From SIG603 sp963611165 (GTDB taxonomy: Bacteria > Bacillota > Clostridia > Oscillospirales > Acutalibacteraceae): a stretch of 64,000 nt of DNA. The notes beneath the pieces are model-generated. The model saw only the letters and a program-made list of their open reading frames with translations, ran no database searches and had not been told where the DNA came from. Shown piece by piece: positions 50,400-59,732 of the stretch; position 1 is the stretch's first letter; every line of letters starts with the position of its first letter. Where the stretch lies: positions 1 through 64,000 of the forward strand of contig CAVDQG010000002.1 of the NCBI GenBank assembly GCA_963611165.1, given 5' to 3'. Both the position numbers and the translations under genes were made by a program.

Positions 50400-51220
50400 C
50401 AGTTCTTAGCCTCCTCAAGTGCGTCATTTACTGCTCCGATAATTCCCGTTGACGAGAATGTCGCTCCCGATACCGTGTCAACTCCGTCGGTAGTGCCGTT
50501 TGCGAGAATCGCATCTACGACTGCCGCCGCCGTGTTGTAATATGCGTCGTCCTCTCCGCTGTGGTCGAGCACCTCGAGTGCGGTGATTTTATCGTTTTCG
50601 ACAGTTACTTCTACGGTTATATCTCCGCCGAAGCCCATGGATGCTCCCTGATATGTTCCGTCTTTGTATACTGATGCTGTGCTCTCGGTGCTCTCTGCAC
50701 TGCTTTCGCTCTCTGCTTTAAGCTCGGCTTTTTCCTCGTCAGTATATTCGGCTGTGGAAAGTGCCTCGTTGACAGCTCCGATAATTCCCGTTGACGAGAA
50801 TGTCGCTCCCGATACCGTGTCAACTCCGTCAGTCGTGCCGTTTGCGAGAATCGCATCTACGACTGCCGCCGCCGTGTTGTAATATGCATCGTCCTCTCCG
50901 CTGTGATCAAGCACCTCGAGTGCGGTGATTTTGTCGTTTTCGACTGTTACTTCTACGGTTATATCTCCTCCGAAGCCCATGGATGCTCCCTGATATGTTC
51001 CGTCCTTGTATTTTAAATCGGTTGTCGTGCTTGTTCCCTCGTAAGCCGCCTTAGCCTCGGCTACCTGCTTGTCGTATTCATTCTGAAGAGCGTCGGCTTC
51101 CGACTGCTCGCTGTCGTGAGCCGCAATCAAAGCGGCTCTCGAGTTAGCTTTTACCTGATAGCAAAGAAGAATTCCGACAACAAGGAAAAGACAAACCGTC
51201 TTAGCTATTAATCCTTTCAT
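50399..51220 (-). CDS. Membrane-anchored protein with two FMN-binding domains
   Basis: A 273-residue protein: a span at about 7-22 anchors it, a helical Ala/Glu-rich stretch follows, then two FMN_bind domains (about 70-160 and 185-270). Each ends with VDTVSGATFSS, where ApbE attaches FMN through a phosphoester to the Thr of S-G-A-T. The two domains are almost identical, also in DNA. It probably relays electrons outside the membrane between the 4Fe-4S protein and the larger FMN protein. AGGAGG-type site before ATG at 51220. Confidence 0.9.
   Translation of the reverse strand: MKGLIAKTVCLFLVVGILLCYQVKANSRAALIAAHDSEQSEADALQNEYDKQVAEAKAAYEGTSTTTDLKYKDGTYQGASMGFGGDITVEVTVENDKITALEVLDHSGEDDAYYNTAAAVVDAILANGTTDGVDTVSGATFSSTGIIGAVNEALSTAEYTDEEKAELKAESESSAESTESTASVYKDGTYQGASMGFGGDITVEVTVENDKITALEVLDHSGEDDAYYNTAAAVVDAILANGTTDGVDTVSGATFSSTGIIGAVNDALEEAKN
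50440..51010 (-). repeat. Direct repeat of an FMN-binding domain (about 250 bp, two copies)
   Basis: 50428-50674 and 50761-51009 are nearly the same sequence with only scattered synonymous changes, showing a recent in-gene duplication of a whole FMN domain. Confidence 0.85.
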
Positions 51221-51237
51221 TAGTTTCCTCCTTAGCT

Positions 51238-54027
51238 TTAGTTTTCGGCATCGTTAAGTGCCTTAGCCTGATTGTAAGCGTCTATAATCGCCTTAGCGGA
51301 GCATGTCGCACCGCAATAAACATCTACAGAATCTCCCGACTGACTGCTTATAAGTGAGCTTTTTATCGAGCTCATAGCAAAATCATAGTAGTCGCTGTTG
51401 CTTGTATCCGTGCTTGAGCTTATGGAAATATCCTTGAGCTTGTCGCCGCTGAATTTAACATTGAACGTGAGGTCATAGTTGTCCCAATCGTCATCATAGC
51501 ATAAATCCTCATCCCAAACGCATGTGCTTGTAACCGTGTAGGTTCTCTCGGGCACGGGGGTCGGAGTCGGTGTCGCAGTCGGCTCAGGCGTAGGTGTGGG
51601 CGTGCTTGTCGGCTTCGGTGTCGGAGTAGCGGTCGGTTTTGGTGTAGGCGTCTGACCCTTACCGTTTATTGTTACAGAATCAAGATTCAAGTCGCTGTGA
51701 TCCTTCTTTGCCTTTTCGAGTGCATTGTTATAAGCATTTACGATTGCCTTAGAAGAATATGTAGCGCCCGAAACGCTGTCAACCGCCGTTGAACCATTCT
51801 TTATGGACGGGCTTATCGAATTCCAAGCGTCGTAGAGATACTCGTCATTGTCCTCATCGTCATTATCCGTTGTCATGGTGATGTCGCTGAGTGCTCCGTT
51901 TTTGTAGCTTGCTTTTACCGTGACATTGTAGCCGAAGCCCTTAACCTCTGCCGTACCCTCATATGTATAGCTGTCTTCCGATGGCTTTGGAGTAGCTGTT
52001 GGAGTCGGCGTTGCCGTTGGACTTGGCGTCGAAGTCGGCTTAGGTGTCGCAGTCGGACTTGCCTTTTTAATTGATACGCTCGATGCCGTAATGTCGGAGT
52101 GTTCCTTTTTAGCCTGTTCGAGAGCAGAATTATACGCACTCACAATAGCATTTGAAGAAAGAGTTGCCTTAGATACCGCATCAACCTCCGTATTGCCGCC
52201 TGTTATAGCCGCACTGAGTCCGTTCCATGCATTTGTCATGTACTTCTTGTTGGCAGAAGTGGTGTTCGGCTCGTCATAGGTGATTCCCGTGAGCTTTCCG
52301 TCCTTGAATGTAGCGGTGACAGCAATCTCATAATTCCATTTTTCGACTGTAGCCGTTCCCGTGTAGGAATAGCTTCCCTCTTCAGGCTTCGGTGTAGCGG
52401 TCGGCTTGGGTGTAGGTGTGGCAGTCGGCTTCGGTGTAGGCGTTGTTCCGCCGTTCTTAGCTACAGCCTCATTGTACGCATTGTTGAAAGCTTCCTGAAT
52501 TGCATCGGAAGAGTATGTAGCACCCGTTACCGTGTCAGCCGTACCCTTGGATATAAGAGCGGACTTCATGCCATTCCATGCGTTGTTTGCATAGGAAACA
52601 TTACTGCTGTCAGAGTTATTCAAAAGCTTAAAGTTAGAAAGTCCCGTGCACTTTCCGTTTTTAAATGTAGCGTCAAAGCTTACCGTATAGTCAAACTCAC
52701 TGCAATATGCCGTGCCGTTAAATGTTCCGTCGGCTGGTGTTCCGTCCGTCTTCGGCTTTGTGGTCGGTTTGACAGTCGGCTTGGGCGTAGCAGTTGCTTT
52801 TGGCTTAGGTGTCGGAGTTGTTCCGCCATTCTTTGCCACAGCCTCATTGTACGCATTGTTGAAAGCCTCCTGAATTGCATCGGAGGAATATGTAGCACCT
52901 GAAACAGTATCTGCAGTTCCGTTTGACTTGAGCGAAGCTTTCATTCCGTTCCATGCGTTATCCGCATAAGAAACATTACTGTTGTCTGAGTTATTTAAAA
53001 GCTTAAAGTTCGAAAGCTTTGTGCATTTTCCGTTTTTAAATGTAACATCAAGACTTACGGTATAATTAAACTTATCGCAAGTTGCCGTACCAGTGTAAGT
53101 TCCGTCTGCAGGCGTTCCGTCTGTCTTCGGTTTTGTAGTCGGCTTCGGTGTAGGCGTCTCGGTCGGCTCCGGTGTAGGCTCAGGCGAGCTGTCGGGATTA
53201 GCCGCCGACTTAAGTGCCATTTTTACAGCCTCTCTTATTCCGTTTGAGGAGTAAGTAGCACCCGAAATCGTATCGACATTTGGGCTTCCCGCCGCAAGCA
53301 TGCTTGAAATAATGCTCTTAGCAGAATTATAGTAGGAATCCGTCTCGCCCGAATGGTCGGTGACATCGATTGCTGTCATTTTTCCATCTTTTACGGTTAC
53401 GCTGACATAAATAAGTCCGCCGTAACCCTGATGCCAACCTGTATAAGTTCCGTCAGTCAAAACCGCACTGTCATCATATCCGTCCGTGCTTATCGGCGCA
53501 GGCGTTGTGACAGTCGGCGTTGCCGAAAGAGTATTTGAGCCTGTCAAAGCATTTTTAACAGCCTCGAGAATACCCCTCGATGAATATGTAGCGCCCGAAA
53601 CCGTATCGACCTCATAGGACTGCTCTTCGATTATCGTATCGATAAGGCTGAGTGCTCTGTTAAAGAAAGCCGCATCATCGTGGTTTGAAAGCACATCGAT
53701 TTTTGTGATGCTTCCGTTCTTAACCGTAACCTCAACCTCGGTGATACCGCCGTAGCCTGTGCCCTTGCCCGTGTAGGTTCCGTCCTCGAAGCTGCCCTTC
53801 TTGTTTGATTTTTTCTTGCTTGTCTTCTTGTCCTTGCTGTCCGAGAGATTCTCGGTGTCAAGCTTGGAGTTTTCCGAATCCTCGCTTATTTCGTACTCGC
53901 TCAAATCCGGCTCCTCCGGCCAGACAACCGCCTCTATGCTTGGCACATTGGTAACCATTCCGATTGCCGTGAGTGCCGCAAGAACAACTGCGGGTACGAT
54001 GAACAAGAGTGACTTCAAATTCTTCAT
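51238..54027 (-). CDS. Large surface protein with seven FMN-binding domains
   Basis: A 929-residue exported protein. One span or signal at 7-25 is followed by an acidic/Lys-rich linker and seven FMN_bind domains joined by Thr-Pro-Lys spacers (TPKPTATPTPKPT type), which suggest a flexible wall-crossing chain. Flavin sites read VSGAT, ISGAT, VSGAT, VTGAT, VSKAT, VSGAT and YCGAT in order, so five are canonical for ApbE and domains 5 and 7 are variant. Domains 3 and 4 are close copies. The likely role is an electron conduit from membrane to outside. No wall-sorting motif is seen. AAAGGAGG lies upstream of ATG 54027. Confidence 0.9.
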   Translation of the reverse strand: MKNLKSLLFIVPAVVLAALTAIGMVTNVPSIEAVVWPEEPDLSEYEISEDSENSKLDTENLSDSKDKKTSKKKSNKKGSFEDGTYTGKGTGYGGITEVEVTVKNGSITKIDVLSNHDDAAFFNRALSLIDTIIEEQSYEVDTVSGATYSSRGILEAVKNALTGSNTLSATPTVTTPAPISTDGYDDSAVLTDGTYTGWHQGYGGLIYVSVTVKDGKMTAIDVTDHSGETDSYYNSAKSIISSMLAAGSPNVDTISGATYSSNGIREAVKMALKSAANPDSSPEPTPEPTETPTPKPTTKPKTDGTPADGTYTGTATCDKFNYTVSLDVTFKNGKCTKLSNFKLLNNSDNSNVSYADNAWNGMKASLKSNGTADTVSGATYSSDAIQEAFNNAYNEAVAKNGGTTPTPKPKATATPKPTVKPTTKPKTDGTPADGTFNGTAYCSEFDYTVSFDATFKNGKCTGLSNFKLLNNSDSSNVSYANNAWNGMKSALISKGTADTVTGATYSSDAIQEAFNNAYNEAVAKNGGTTPTPKPTATPTPKPTATPKPEEGSYSYTGTATVEKWNYEIAVTATFKDGKLTGITYDEPNTTSANKKYMTNAWNGLSAAITGGNTEVDAVSKATLSSNAIVSAYNSALEQAKKEHSDITASSVSIKKASPTATPKPTSTPSPTATPTPTATPKPSEDSYTYEGTAEVKGFGYNVTVKASYKNGALSDITMTTDNDDEDNDEYLYDAWNSISPSIKNGSTAVDSVSGATYSSKAIVNAYNNALEKAKKDHSDLNLDSVTINGKGQTPTPKPTATPTPKPTSTPTPTPEPTATPTPTPVPERTYTVTSTCVWDEDLCYDDDWDNYDLTFNVKFSGDKLKDISISSSTDTSNSDYYDFAMSSIKSSLISSQSGDSVDVYCGATCSAKAIIDAYNQAKALNDAEN

Positions 54028-54093
54028 TCTGTTCTTTCCTCCTTTGTTAGTTTACCCTAACTTATATCTGCAAGATATTTCATTTATTGAATA

Positions 54094-54142
54094 AGGCACC
54101 GGGTCACAGCCGCATAAATCTGTCGGCTGTGACTTTGCCTTT
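54094..54142 (-). other. Strong hairpin between apbE and the seven-domain FMN gene
   Basis: GTCACAGCCG (54103-54112) pairs with CGGCTGTGAC (54124-54133), with AAGGCA/TGCCTT flanks. The minus-strand side lacks a good T-run, so it may be a leaky attenuator or processing site rather than a full terminator. Confidence 0.5.
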
Positions 54143-54154
54143 TTATTCACTTGT

Positions 54155-55306
54155 TTACTCTACTATTTCGTAGTCAAGCTCAGAGCTGAAATTGTTCTCA
54201 ATGCCCTTGCTTACATAGATTTTACCCTCAGAATCGACTAGGATAAAATCAAATTGATCGCTGTGCTCGTGCCAGTAGCTTATGGCGTCATCCTTGCCCA
54301 TAATGAAAAGCGAGGTTGAAAGTCCGTCCGCAAGAAGTCCGTCGTCACTCACGATTGTGACGCTGATGAGTCCCGAATTACTCGGCGAACCCGTTCTCGG
54401 ATCTATGATGTGGTGGTGCTTCTCACCGTTTTCGTCGATAAAATATCTCTGATAACCGCCCGATGTGATAAGCGCCTTATCTGAAATCTGAACAACTCCG
54501 ATGTAATCGCTCGTGCTCAGTGCCTTTATTGTGTTGTCGGGATTTTCCACGCCGACTCTCCAGTCACTTCCGTCAACCTTAGTTCCGTAAAGCTGAACAT
54601 TTCCGCCGAGAGAAACAAGACCCGAAACAACCCCGTACTCCGAGAAAATATCCATAATTTTGGCGCTTGTGTATCCCTTTGCGATTCCGCCGAGATCGAT
54701 TTGCGTTCCCGTCTCGAGAGTAATCTGATGAGTTTCATCATCAAGACTTATCTTGTCGATTCCCGTCAGCTTCAAAAGCTCCTTGATTTTCTCATCGGTC
54801 GGCACCTTGTAATCCTCAGTTGTGAATCCCCATTCAACCATGAGCGGATAGACCGTTATATCAAAAAGTCCACCCGTGCTGTCATAAAGTTCGAGTGCCT
54901 CTTTGACAACGGTGTAAGTTTCGTCAGAAAGTATTACCGAACCGTTTTCATTCAAAATACTGATTTCGCTCTCGGAGTTTCCCACCGACCAGAGATCGTC
55001 AAGGCGGTTGATTTCATCGACAGCCGCCTGAACCGCCTCCGTGCACTTCTCACCGTACGCCGTGACGGTCATATAAGTGTCCATGGCGAAAATATCCTGA
55101 GATGCAGAAGGCGTTTCCATCGACTCCTTGCTTATCGTCACTCCGTCCTCATCGTCGGAAGATTCTTCCGAAACATCCCCAAACAAAGAAGAGCTCTCTG
55201 AAGAAACACTGCTTGCATCGTTTGAAGCGCTGCCCGAGGAACAGGCAGTCAACATTGACATACTGAGTGCCGCGGCAACTATTGCGGCAGAAATTCTTTT
55301 TATCAT
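54155..55306 (-). CDS. apbE: FAD:protein FMN transferase (ApbE), lipoprotein
   Basis: Attaches FMN from FAD to Thr or Ser of exported flavoproteins. The 383-residue chain has a lipobox LTAC (Cys22), so it is anchored outside the membrane. An acidic Ser linker is followed by the ApbE domain from AMDTYMTVTAYG. GGIAKGYTSAKI, SLGGNVQLYG, HHIIDPRTGSPSNSGLISVTIV and the late DGLLADGLSTSLFIMG contain the Mg- and FAD-binding residues, all present. Its natural targets are the nine FMN_bind domains encoded just downstream. Confidence 0.95.
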   Translation of the reverse strand: MIKRISAAIVAAALSMSMLTACSSGSASNDASSVSSESSSLFGDVSEESSDDEDGVTISKESMETPSASQDIFAMDTYMTVTAYGEKCTEAVQAAVDEINRLDDLWSVGNSESEISILNENGSVILSDETYTVVKEALELYDSTGGLFDITVYPLMVEWGFTTEDYKVPTDEKIKELLKLTGIDKISLDDETHQITLETGTQIDLGGIAKGYTSAKIMDIFSEYGVVSGLVSLGGNVQLYGTKVDGSDWRVGVENPDNTIKALSTSDYIGVVQISDKALITSGGYQRYFIDENGEKHHHIIDPRTGSPSNSGLISVTIVSDDGLLADGLSTSLFIMGKDDAISYWHEHSDQFDFILVDSEGKIYVSKGIENNFSSELDYEIVE

Positions 55307-55328
55307 GTAGTATCCTCTTATCTGATAT

Positions 55329-55871
55329 TTATCTGATATTCTTGAAAAGCTTGTCGGGTAATTTCTTTATGACAAGTCCGCAGATAATTCCGACAACAGC
55401 ACCTGCGGCAATTCCCGATGCCCAGAGCACGGGAAGATAATAAAGCACATATTTACTGCCCAAAACAAGTATGGCAACTGCGATCTGTCCCACATTATGG
55501 AAAACTCCGCCGAAGACGCTGACTATCATCGTGCTGAATTTCCCCGTCTTCTTCATGAGTAACATTACGACATAGCTGAGAACTCCGCCCGCTATGCTGT
55601 ACCACAGAGAAACCATACTGCCAAAGGTAAACGCAACAAGAAATATTCTCACGAGATTAATCACGAATGCGTCAACATCGCTCACCTTGTAAAGTGCGAC
55701 AAGCACAACAAGATTAGTAAGTCCCAGTTTAATTCCGGGAACCGCAAAGAATGCGGGGATTTGTGCCTCAAGCCAAGACAAAACCATAGCCGCCGCCACA
55801 AGCAGCGCACGCATTGCGATAAGATAAGTTTTGCTTCTTGTTTTATTTTGCGACTGCATCGAAACCGTCAT
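55329..55871 (-). CDS. Gx-transporter-family membrane protein
   Basis: About 180 residues with five or six spans, of the family labelled Gx transporter or heptaprenyl diphosphate synthase component I. The GIKLGLTNLVVLVALY segment and an EAQIPAF motif in the first span are typical and also resemble ECF substrate-binding subunits. Flavin-based electron-transfer loci often carry such a protein beside a NusG-II protein. The start may be ATG 55871 or 55859; both overlap the end of the NusG-II gene. It may bring flavin or quinone-related compounds across the membrane, which is unproven. Confidence 0.82.
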   Translation of the reverse strand: MTVSMQSQNKTRSKTYLIAMRALLVAAAMVLSWLEAQIPAFFAVPGIKLGLTNLVVLVALYKVSDVDAFVINLVRIFLVAFTFGSMVSLWYSIAGGVLSYVVMLLMKKTGKFSTMIVSVFGGVFHNVGQIAVAILVLGSKYVLYYLPVLWASGIAAGAVVGIICGLVIKKLPDKLFKNIR

Positions 55872-56244
55872 CCTCCGTTTCCTGTGTCTTGTCAGAATTA
55901 ATCTCAACAATAACCTCATTCGGCAAGCAAATTATGCTCTCTCCGCGTCTGGAGATTTTTCCCTGATTGACGCAAAGTTTATCGGGACAGCTTGCCTCTT
56001 TAAGGTAAACGGCACCGTCTTCAATAATAAGTAAATTTGTTCCGCCGTTTGCGCCGTTTATTGTTTCCGTTCTGTCCTTATCAAGCGGATAGCTTGCTAC
56101 CTCTTCTCCGCTGACCCTGACGACAACCGTCTTGCCGGGTGACTTAAAAGCCCTGAATGCGAGAAAGAGAACCGCCGTGATAAGTGCGATTATAACGAGT
56201 GCAATAATATCGGCTTTTTTAATTTTTTTCGTCAATATAATCAC
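55843..56244 (-). CDS. NusG domain II-containing membrane-anchored protein
   Basis: About 133 residues: a basic start, one span (IIALVIIALITAVLFLAF), then an outside NusG-II beta fold with VVVRVSGEEVASYPLDKD and the family mark ASCPDKLCVNQGKISRRGESIICLPNEVIVEI, with paired Cys residues. This domain recurs beside Gx-family proteins and ApbE. The start is GTG at 56244 or TTG at 56235 behind AGAAGGG; longer readings lack a ribosome site. It appears to be the first gene of the electron-transfer cluster. Confidence 0.82.
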   Translation of the reverse strand: MIILTKKIKKADIIALVIIALITAVLFLAFRAFKSPGKTVVVRVSGEEVASYPLDKDRTETINGANGGTNLLIIEDGAVYLKEASCPDKLCVNQGKISRRGESIICLPNEVIVEINSDKTQETEDDGFDAVAK

Positions 56245-56296
56245 GACCCTTCTATTCTCTTGATAAAAACAGATGAAAATTAAAACATTAAAAATA

Positions 56297-56339
56297 CGCC
56301 AAAGACAGGAGGCAGCTGAAAGCCGCCTTCTGTCCGGCA
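56297..56339 (-). terminator. Hairpin after the Big_2 surface-protein gene
   Basis: Minus-strand GACAGAAGGCGGC / GCTGCCTCCTGTC with one mismatch; the T-run follows only about 15 bases later (TATTTTTAA), so stopping may be partial and the next cluster might receive read-through. Confidence 0.45.
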
Positions 56340-56426
56340 TACTTTAAGTATCTTAAACAGACTATCCGAATTATTAAATAACCTCTTTATCTGGGTTATT
56401 ATACACTAATCTCGTTTAAAATACAA

Positions 56427-59400
56427 TTATTTAACTGTAACAGAAACAGTCTTAATCTTTCCGTAATAGCAACTGTTACCGGAAGCCTTTACAGTGATCT
56501 TGTATGTTCCCTTAGGAGCACCCTTCTTAATTGTTACGACGCCCTTATCGGAAACTGTTACATACTTAGAGTTGGAGCTTGTGTATGTTACAGTGCCCTG
56601 AGCATTCTTAACAGTAAGCTTGACTGTCTGATTCTTTGTTGTGCTTCTCGTAACAGTCTTTGCAGTCGGAGTGACTGTCATTGTCTGGTTAACCTTGTTG
56701 ACCGTGAGAGCAATTGTCTTCTTTGCAGAAGCATACTTGCTGTCAGCAACTGCTGTAACTGTGATGTTACATGTGCCGCCGCCTACGATTGTTACAACAC
56801 CTGTAGAAGATACTTTTGCTACAGACTCATTGCTTGAAGCGTATTTAAGAGCTGTGGAAGCCTTTGCGTTAAGGCTGAAGCCCTTCCAGTTAGCATAAGC
56901 TGTTGCTGTGTTGTCGCTCTTTACATAAGTTGAGCCAATTGTGATTGTCTGGCTGATTCTCTTAACTGTAACTGCGATTGTTTTCTCGGCAGCCTTGTAC
57001 TCATCTGTTCCCTCAGCAGAAACTGTGATGTTACATGTACCTGCACCGACAACTGTTACAACACCTGTGGAAGATACAGTTGCTACAGACTCGTCGCTTG
57101 AAGCATATGTGAGAGCTGTCTCTGCGCTTGCGTCAAGGCTGAAGCCCTTCCAGTTGGAATAAGCTGTAACAGCGTCACCGCTTACCTTAGAAGATCCGAT
57201 TGTGATTTCCTGATCCTTCGGGCCTACTGTTACAGTAGCAACGAGGTCAGAGTAACCTGCGGACTTAACTGTGATTGTGTATGTGCCGTCCTTGAGGTTG
57301 TTGTCAGCATCGAAGAATGATGCGAAACGTGTTACCTCAGCTGCGTTAGCGCCTACAGAAGTACCGTTGTTGAGAGCAAGCTCAATCTTGTTGTAGTGGT
57401 AGCCGCTTGCAGAGTTCTCACCGTAAAGGTCAACCCAGTGAACAGCACCGACTGTTGTTGTGCCGTCAGAAATTGTAGCACCGTAAACATTGTTCCAGTA
57501 CTCGTTCCATACATAGCCCTCGACTGTGTCATCAGGCATAATTACGAACTCACCGAGACCGTATCTTGAAGTTGTGTACTCAGCGGAAGCAACCTTAACC
57601 TCGACTGTTGTCTCAGAAGGAGCAACGCCTGCATTAGCCTTGAGTGTAGCTGAAAGGAGAGTTGTCTCATCCTCAGAGAGCTCATAGCCGAATGCGTTCT
57701 TGAAGGAAGCTGTCAAATAAGCCTTAGCGTCAACTGTGTAGTAAGACTTCTCTGTGGAAACTCCTGTGATAACCTTGTTGCCGTCAGCGTCAAAGCCGTA
57801 GGAAACGATATCAGAGATGTCCTTAGCGTGGTAGCCGGAGAAGTTTGTAGCAGAAGAAACTACGTCAACATCAACTGTAGCGCCGAGTGACTTGTAGAGA
57901 TCTGCATAGGAAACTGCGTCATTCTTTGTGAATGCGTAAAGGTCGCCGTCGAGAGCCTCTGCACCTGTGTAAACAAATGTTGTGCCCTCAAATGCTGTGA
58001 GGTCGCTGTATGCGTACTCAGTGACTGTTGTGCCGCCTCTGCCGGAAACAGTCTTTCTGAATGTTACATTCTCTATATTAGCTTCCTTAAGATTCTTAAG
58101 GTCTGCTGCATAGAATGTTGAACCGTAAGCGGAAACCGCCTTAAGGTCTGTTGCCTGTGTATAAGGAACTGTGATCTGTGCGTAGTTGTCGCTTGTGAGC
58201 TTAATTACATAGTTCTGACCGAACTCGAGAGCAGATTCAAGCTGAACCTTGCCGTCAACGATGTCAGCATTCTCGACAACTGTGACATTCTGATGTCTTC
58301 CAGGTGAATATGTGATTGTAACCTTCGGGTTCTCAAGGTCTGAAGGAACACCGCTGATCTCAACCTCTGTGGAAGCTGTGTCAATCTTTGCGCTAAGTTC
58401 GCTTACATCGCCTGTGTAATAAGCAGGAAGAGTGAAGCTTGCACCGTTAGACGAACCCATGGTGATAACACCGCGGGATGTATAAAGTGCAATCTGAACG
58501 ATATTCTGACCGTTCATGCCGTCATACTGATAGAACTGCTGACCGCCGTGGTTAGTGAGTCCCTGACCGCCTACAACGCTCCATGCAACCTCAAGACCGT
58601 TTGTGTTTCTGCTTGCGAACCACAAGTTGTTGAGAGCATACATAGCGTATCCTGTCTGGTAGCTGGTCTTAACAACCATAGCATAGTATGTTACATCACT
58701 CCAAATGCCGCATGTGGAACCGTCTGCTGCAGCACCGAGAAGTGTGAACTGGTAGTCACCGTAGCTTGTGTCTGTTGTGAACTCACCTACGGAAAGTCCT
58801 CTTGAGTCAAGATTAATGTAGCTCGGCTTGAACTTGTAGCTTCCGTCAGAATTGATTGTGAGTCTCATGAACTCATAATCATTTGATGTCTTAGGCTCGA
58901 TAACAGTGAAACCGTAGTCGCCGCCCTGGTTCTCGTGAGCGTCCTTAATCTGCTCGTAGTCCTTCTTGAACATTCTGACAGTCATAGTGACGCCGCAGAT
59001 GTTTGTGCCGTCGTTGTATGTTCCCTTTGCGAGAGAATCAGTCATGAACATCTTTCTTGTTGTAGCAGTAGTAACAACATCCTGCTGAGCAACAGTAAGC
59101 TTTGAGCCGCTTGTGTAAGCAGCGAAGAATGTGCTGTAAGGAATGTTCATGTTTGTGAAAACTACTGTGTAGTCGTCAACAATCTCGCTGTACTTATTGA
59201 TAAGATCTTCAGCTGTATCCTTTGTAAGAGACTCTGTATCAGCAAGAATCTCTTCTACCTCTTCGGTAGCGTTCTGGAGTGTATGATCTGTGCCATTGTA
59301 CTCGATGTTAGCCTTAGCTGTCTCGACAAGTGCCTTGAGCTCCTCAATCTGCTCCTCTGTAACAGCATTCGGGTCAGGTGTAGCTGTTGGCTCCGGAGTT

Positions 59401-59732
59401 GCACTTGCCTCCGGTGTAGCTGTCGGCTCTGCTGTTGCCTCAGGCTCTGCTGTTGCTTCAGGCTCTGCTGTTACCTCGGGCTCTGCTGTTACCTCGGGCT
59501 CTGCTGTTGCCTCAGGCTCGACTGTTGCCTCAGGCTCTGCTGTTGCCTCAGGCTCGACTGTTGCCTCAGGCTCTGTGTTCTCGGAAGAATCCTCCACACT
59601 TACTTCTGTATCAGGTGCTCCCTCAGCTGCTGTGTCAACCTCGTCAGCGAATGCGCATGTAACGCCGCTGAAAACCATCATAGCAGCAAGGAGAAGTGAT
59701 AATACTTTCTTAGATGCCTTCAAAATATTCAT
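56427..59732 (-). CDS. Large secreted Big_2-domain surface protein with PEAT repeats
   Basis: About 1100 residues. A signal peptide (KASKKVLSLLLAAMMVFSG...AFA) leads to a tract of Glu-Pro-Glu-Ala-Thr repeats at about 45-120, then a beta-rich unknown middle (about 220-860) with many Tyr/Asn/Gly, then at the C-terminus three Ig-like Big_2-type repeats (QTITIGS...YASSDESVATVSSTGVVTVVGAGTCNITV). No LPxTG motif or anchor is seen. The start is ATG 59732 or TTG 59723; the TTG has the better spacing to AAAGGA. A strong promoter about 270 bases upstream implies a long leader. Adhesion or polymer binding is a guess. Confidence 0.75.
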   Translation of the reverse strand: MNILKASKKVLSLLLAAMMVFSGVTCAFADEVDTAAEGAPDTEVSVEDSSENTEPEATVEPEATAEPEATVEPEATAEPEVTAEPEVTAEPEATAEPEATAEPTATPEASATPEPTATPDPNAVTEEQIEELKALVETAKANIEYNGTDHTLQNATEEVEEILADTESLTKDTAEDLINKYSEIVDDYTVVFTNMNIPYSTFFAAYTSGSKLTVAQQDVVTTATTRKMFMTDSLAKGTYNDGTNICGVTMTVRMFKKDYEQIKDAHENQGGDYGFTVIEPKTSNDYEFMRLTINSDGSYKFKPSYINLDSRGLSVGEFTTDTSYGDYQFTLLGAAADGSTCGIWSDVTYYAMVVKTSYQTGYAMYALNNLWFASRNTNGLEVAWSVVGGQGLTNHGGQQFYQYDGMNGQNIVQIALYTSRGVITMGSSNGASFTLPAYYTGDVSELSAKIDTASTEVEISGVPSDLENPKVTITYSPGRHQNVTVVENADIVDGKVQLESALEFGQNYVIKLTSDNYAQITVPYTQATDLKAVSAYGSTFYAADLKNLKEANIENVTFRKTVSGRGGTTVTEYAYSDLTAFEGTTFVYTGAEALDGDLYAFTKNDAVSYADLYKSLGATVDVDVVSSATNFSGYHAKDISDIVSYGFDADGNKVITGVSTEKSYYTVDAKAYLTASFKNAFGYELSEDETTLLSATLKANAGVAPSETTVEVKVASAEYTTSRYGLGEFVIMPDDTVEGYVWNEYWNNVYGATISDGTTTVGAVHWVDLYGENSASGYHYNKIELALNNGTSVGANAAEVTRFASFFDADNNLKDGTYTITVKSAGYSDLVATVTVGPKDQEITIGSSKVSGDAVTAYSNWKGFSLDASAETALTYASSDESVATVSSTGVVTVVGAGTCNITVSAEGTDEYKAAEKTIAVTVKRISQTITIGSTYVKSDNTATAYANWKGFSLNAKASTALKYASSNESVAKVSSTGVVTIVGGGTCNITVTAVADSKYASAKKTIALTVNKVNQTMTVTPTAKTVTRSTTKNQTVKLTVKNAQGTVTYTSSNSKYVTVSDKGVVTIKKGAPKGTYKITVKASGNSCYYGKIKTVSVTVK

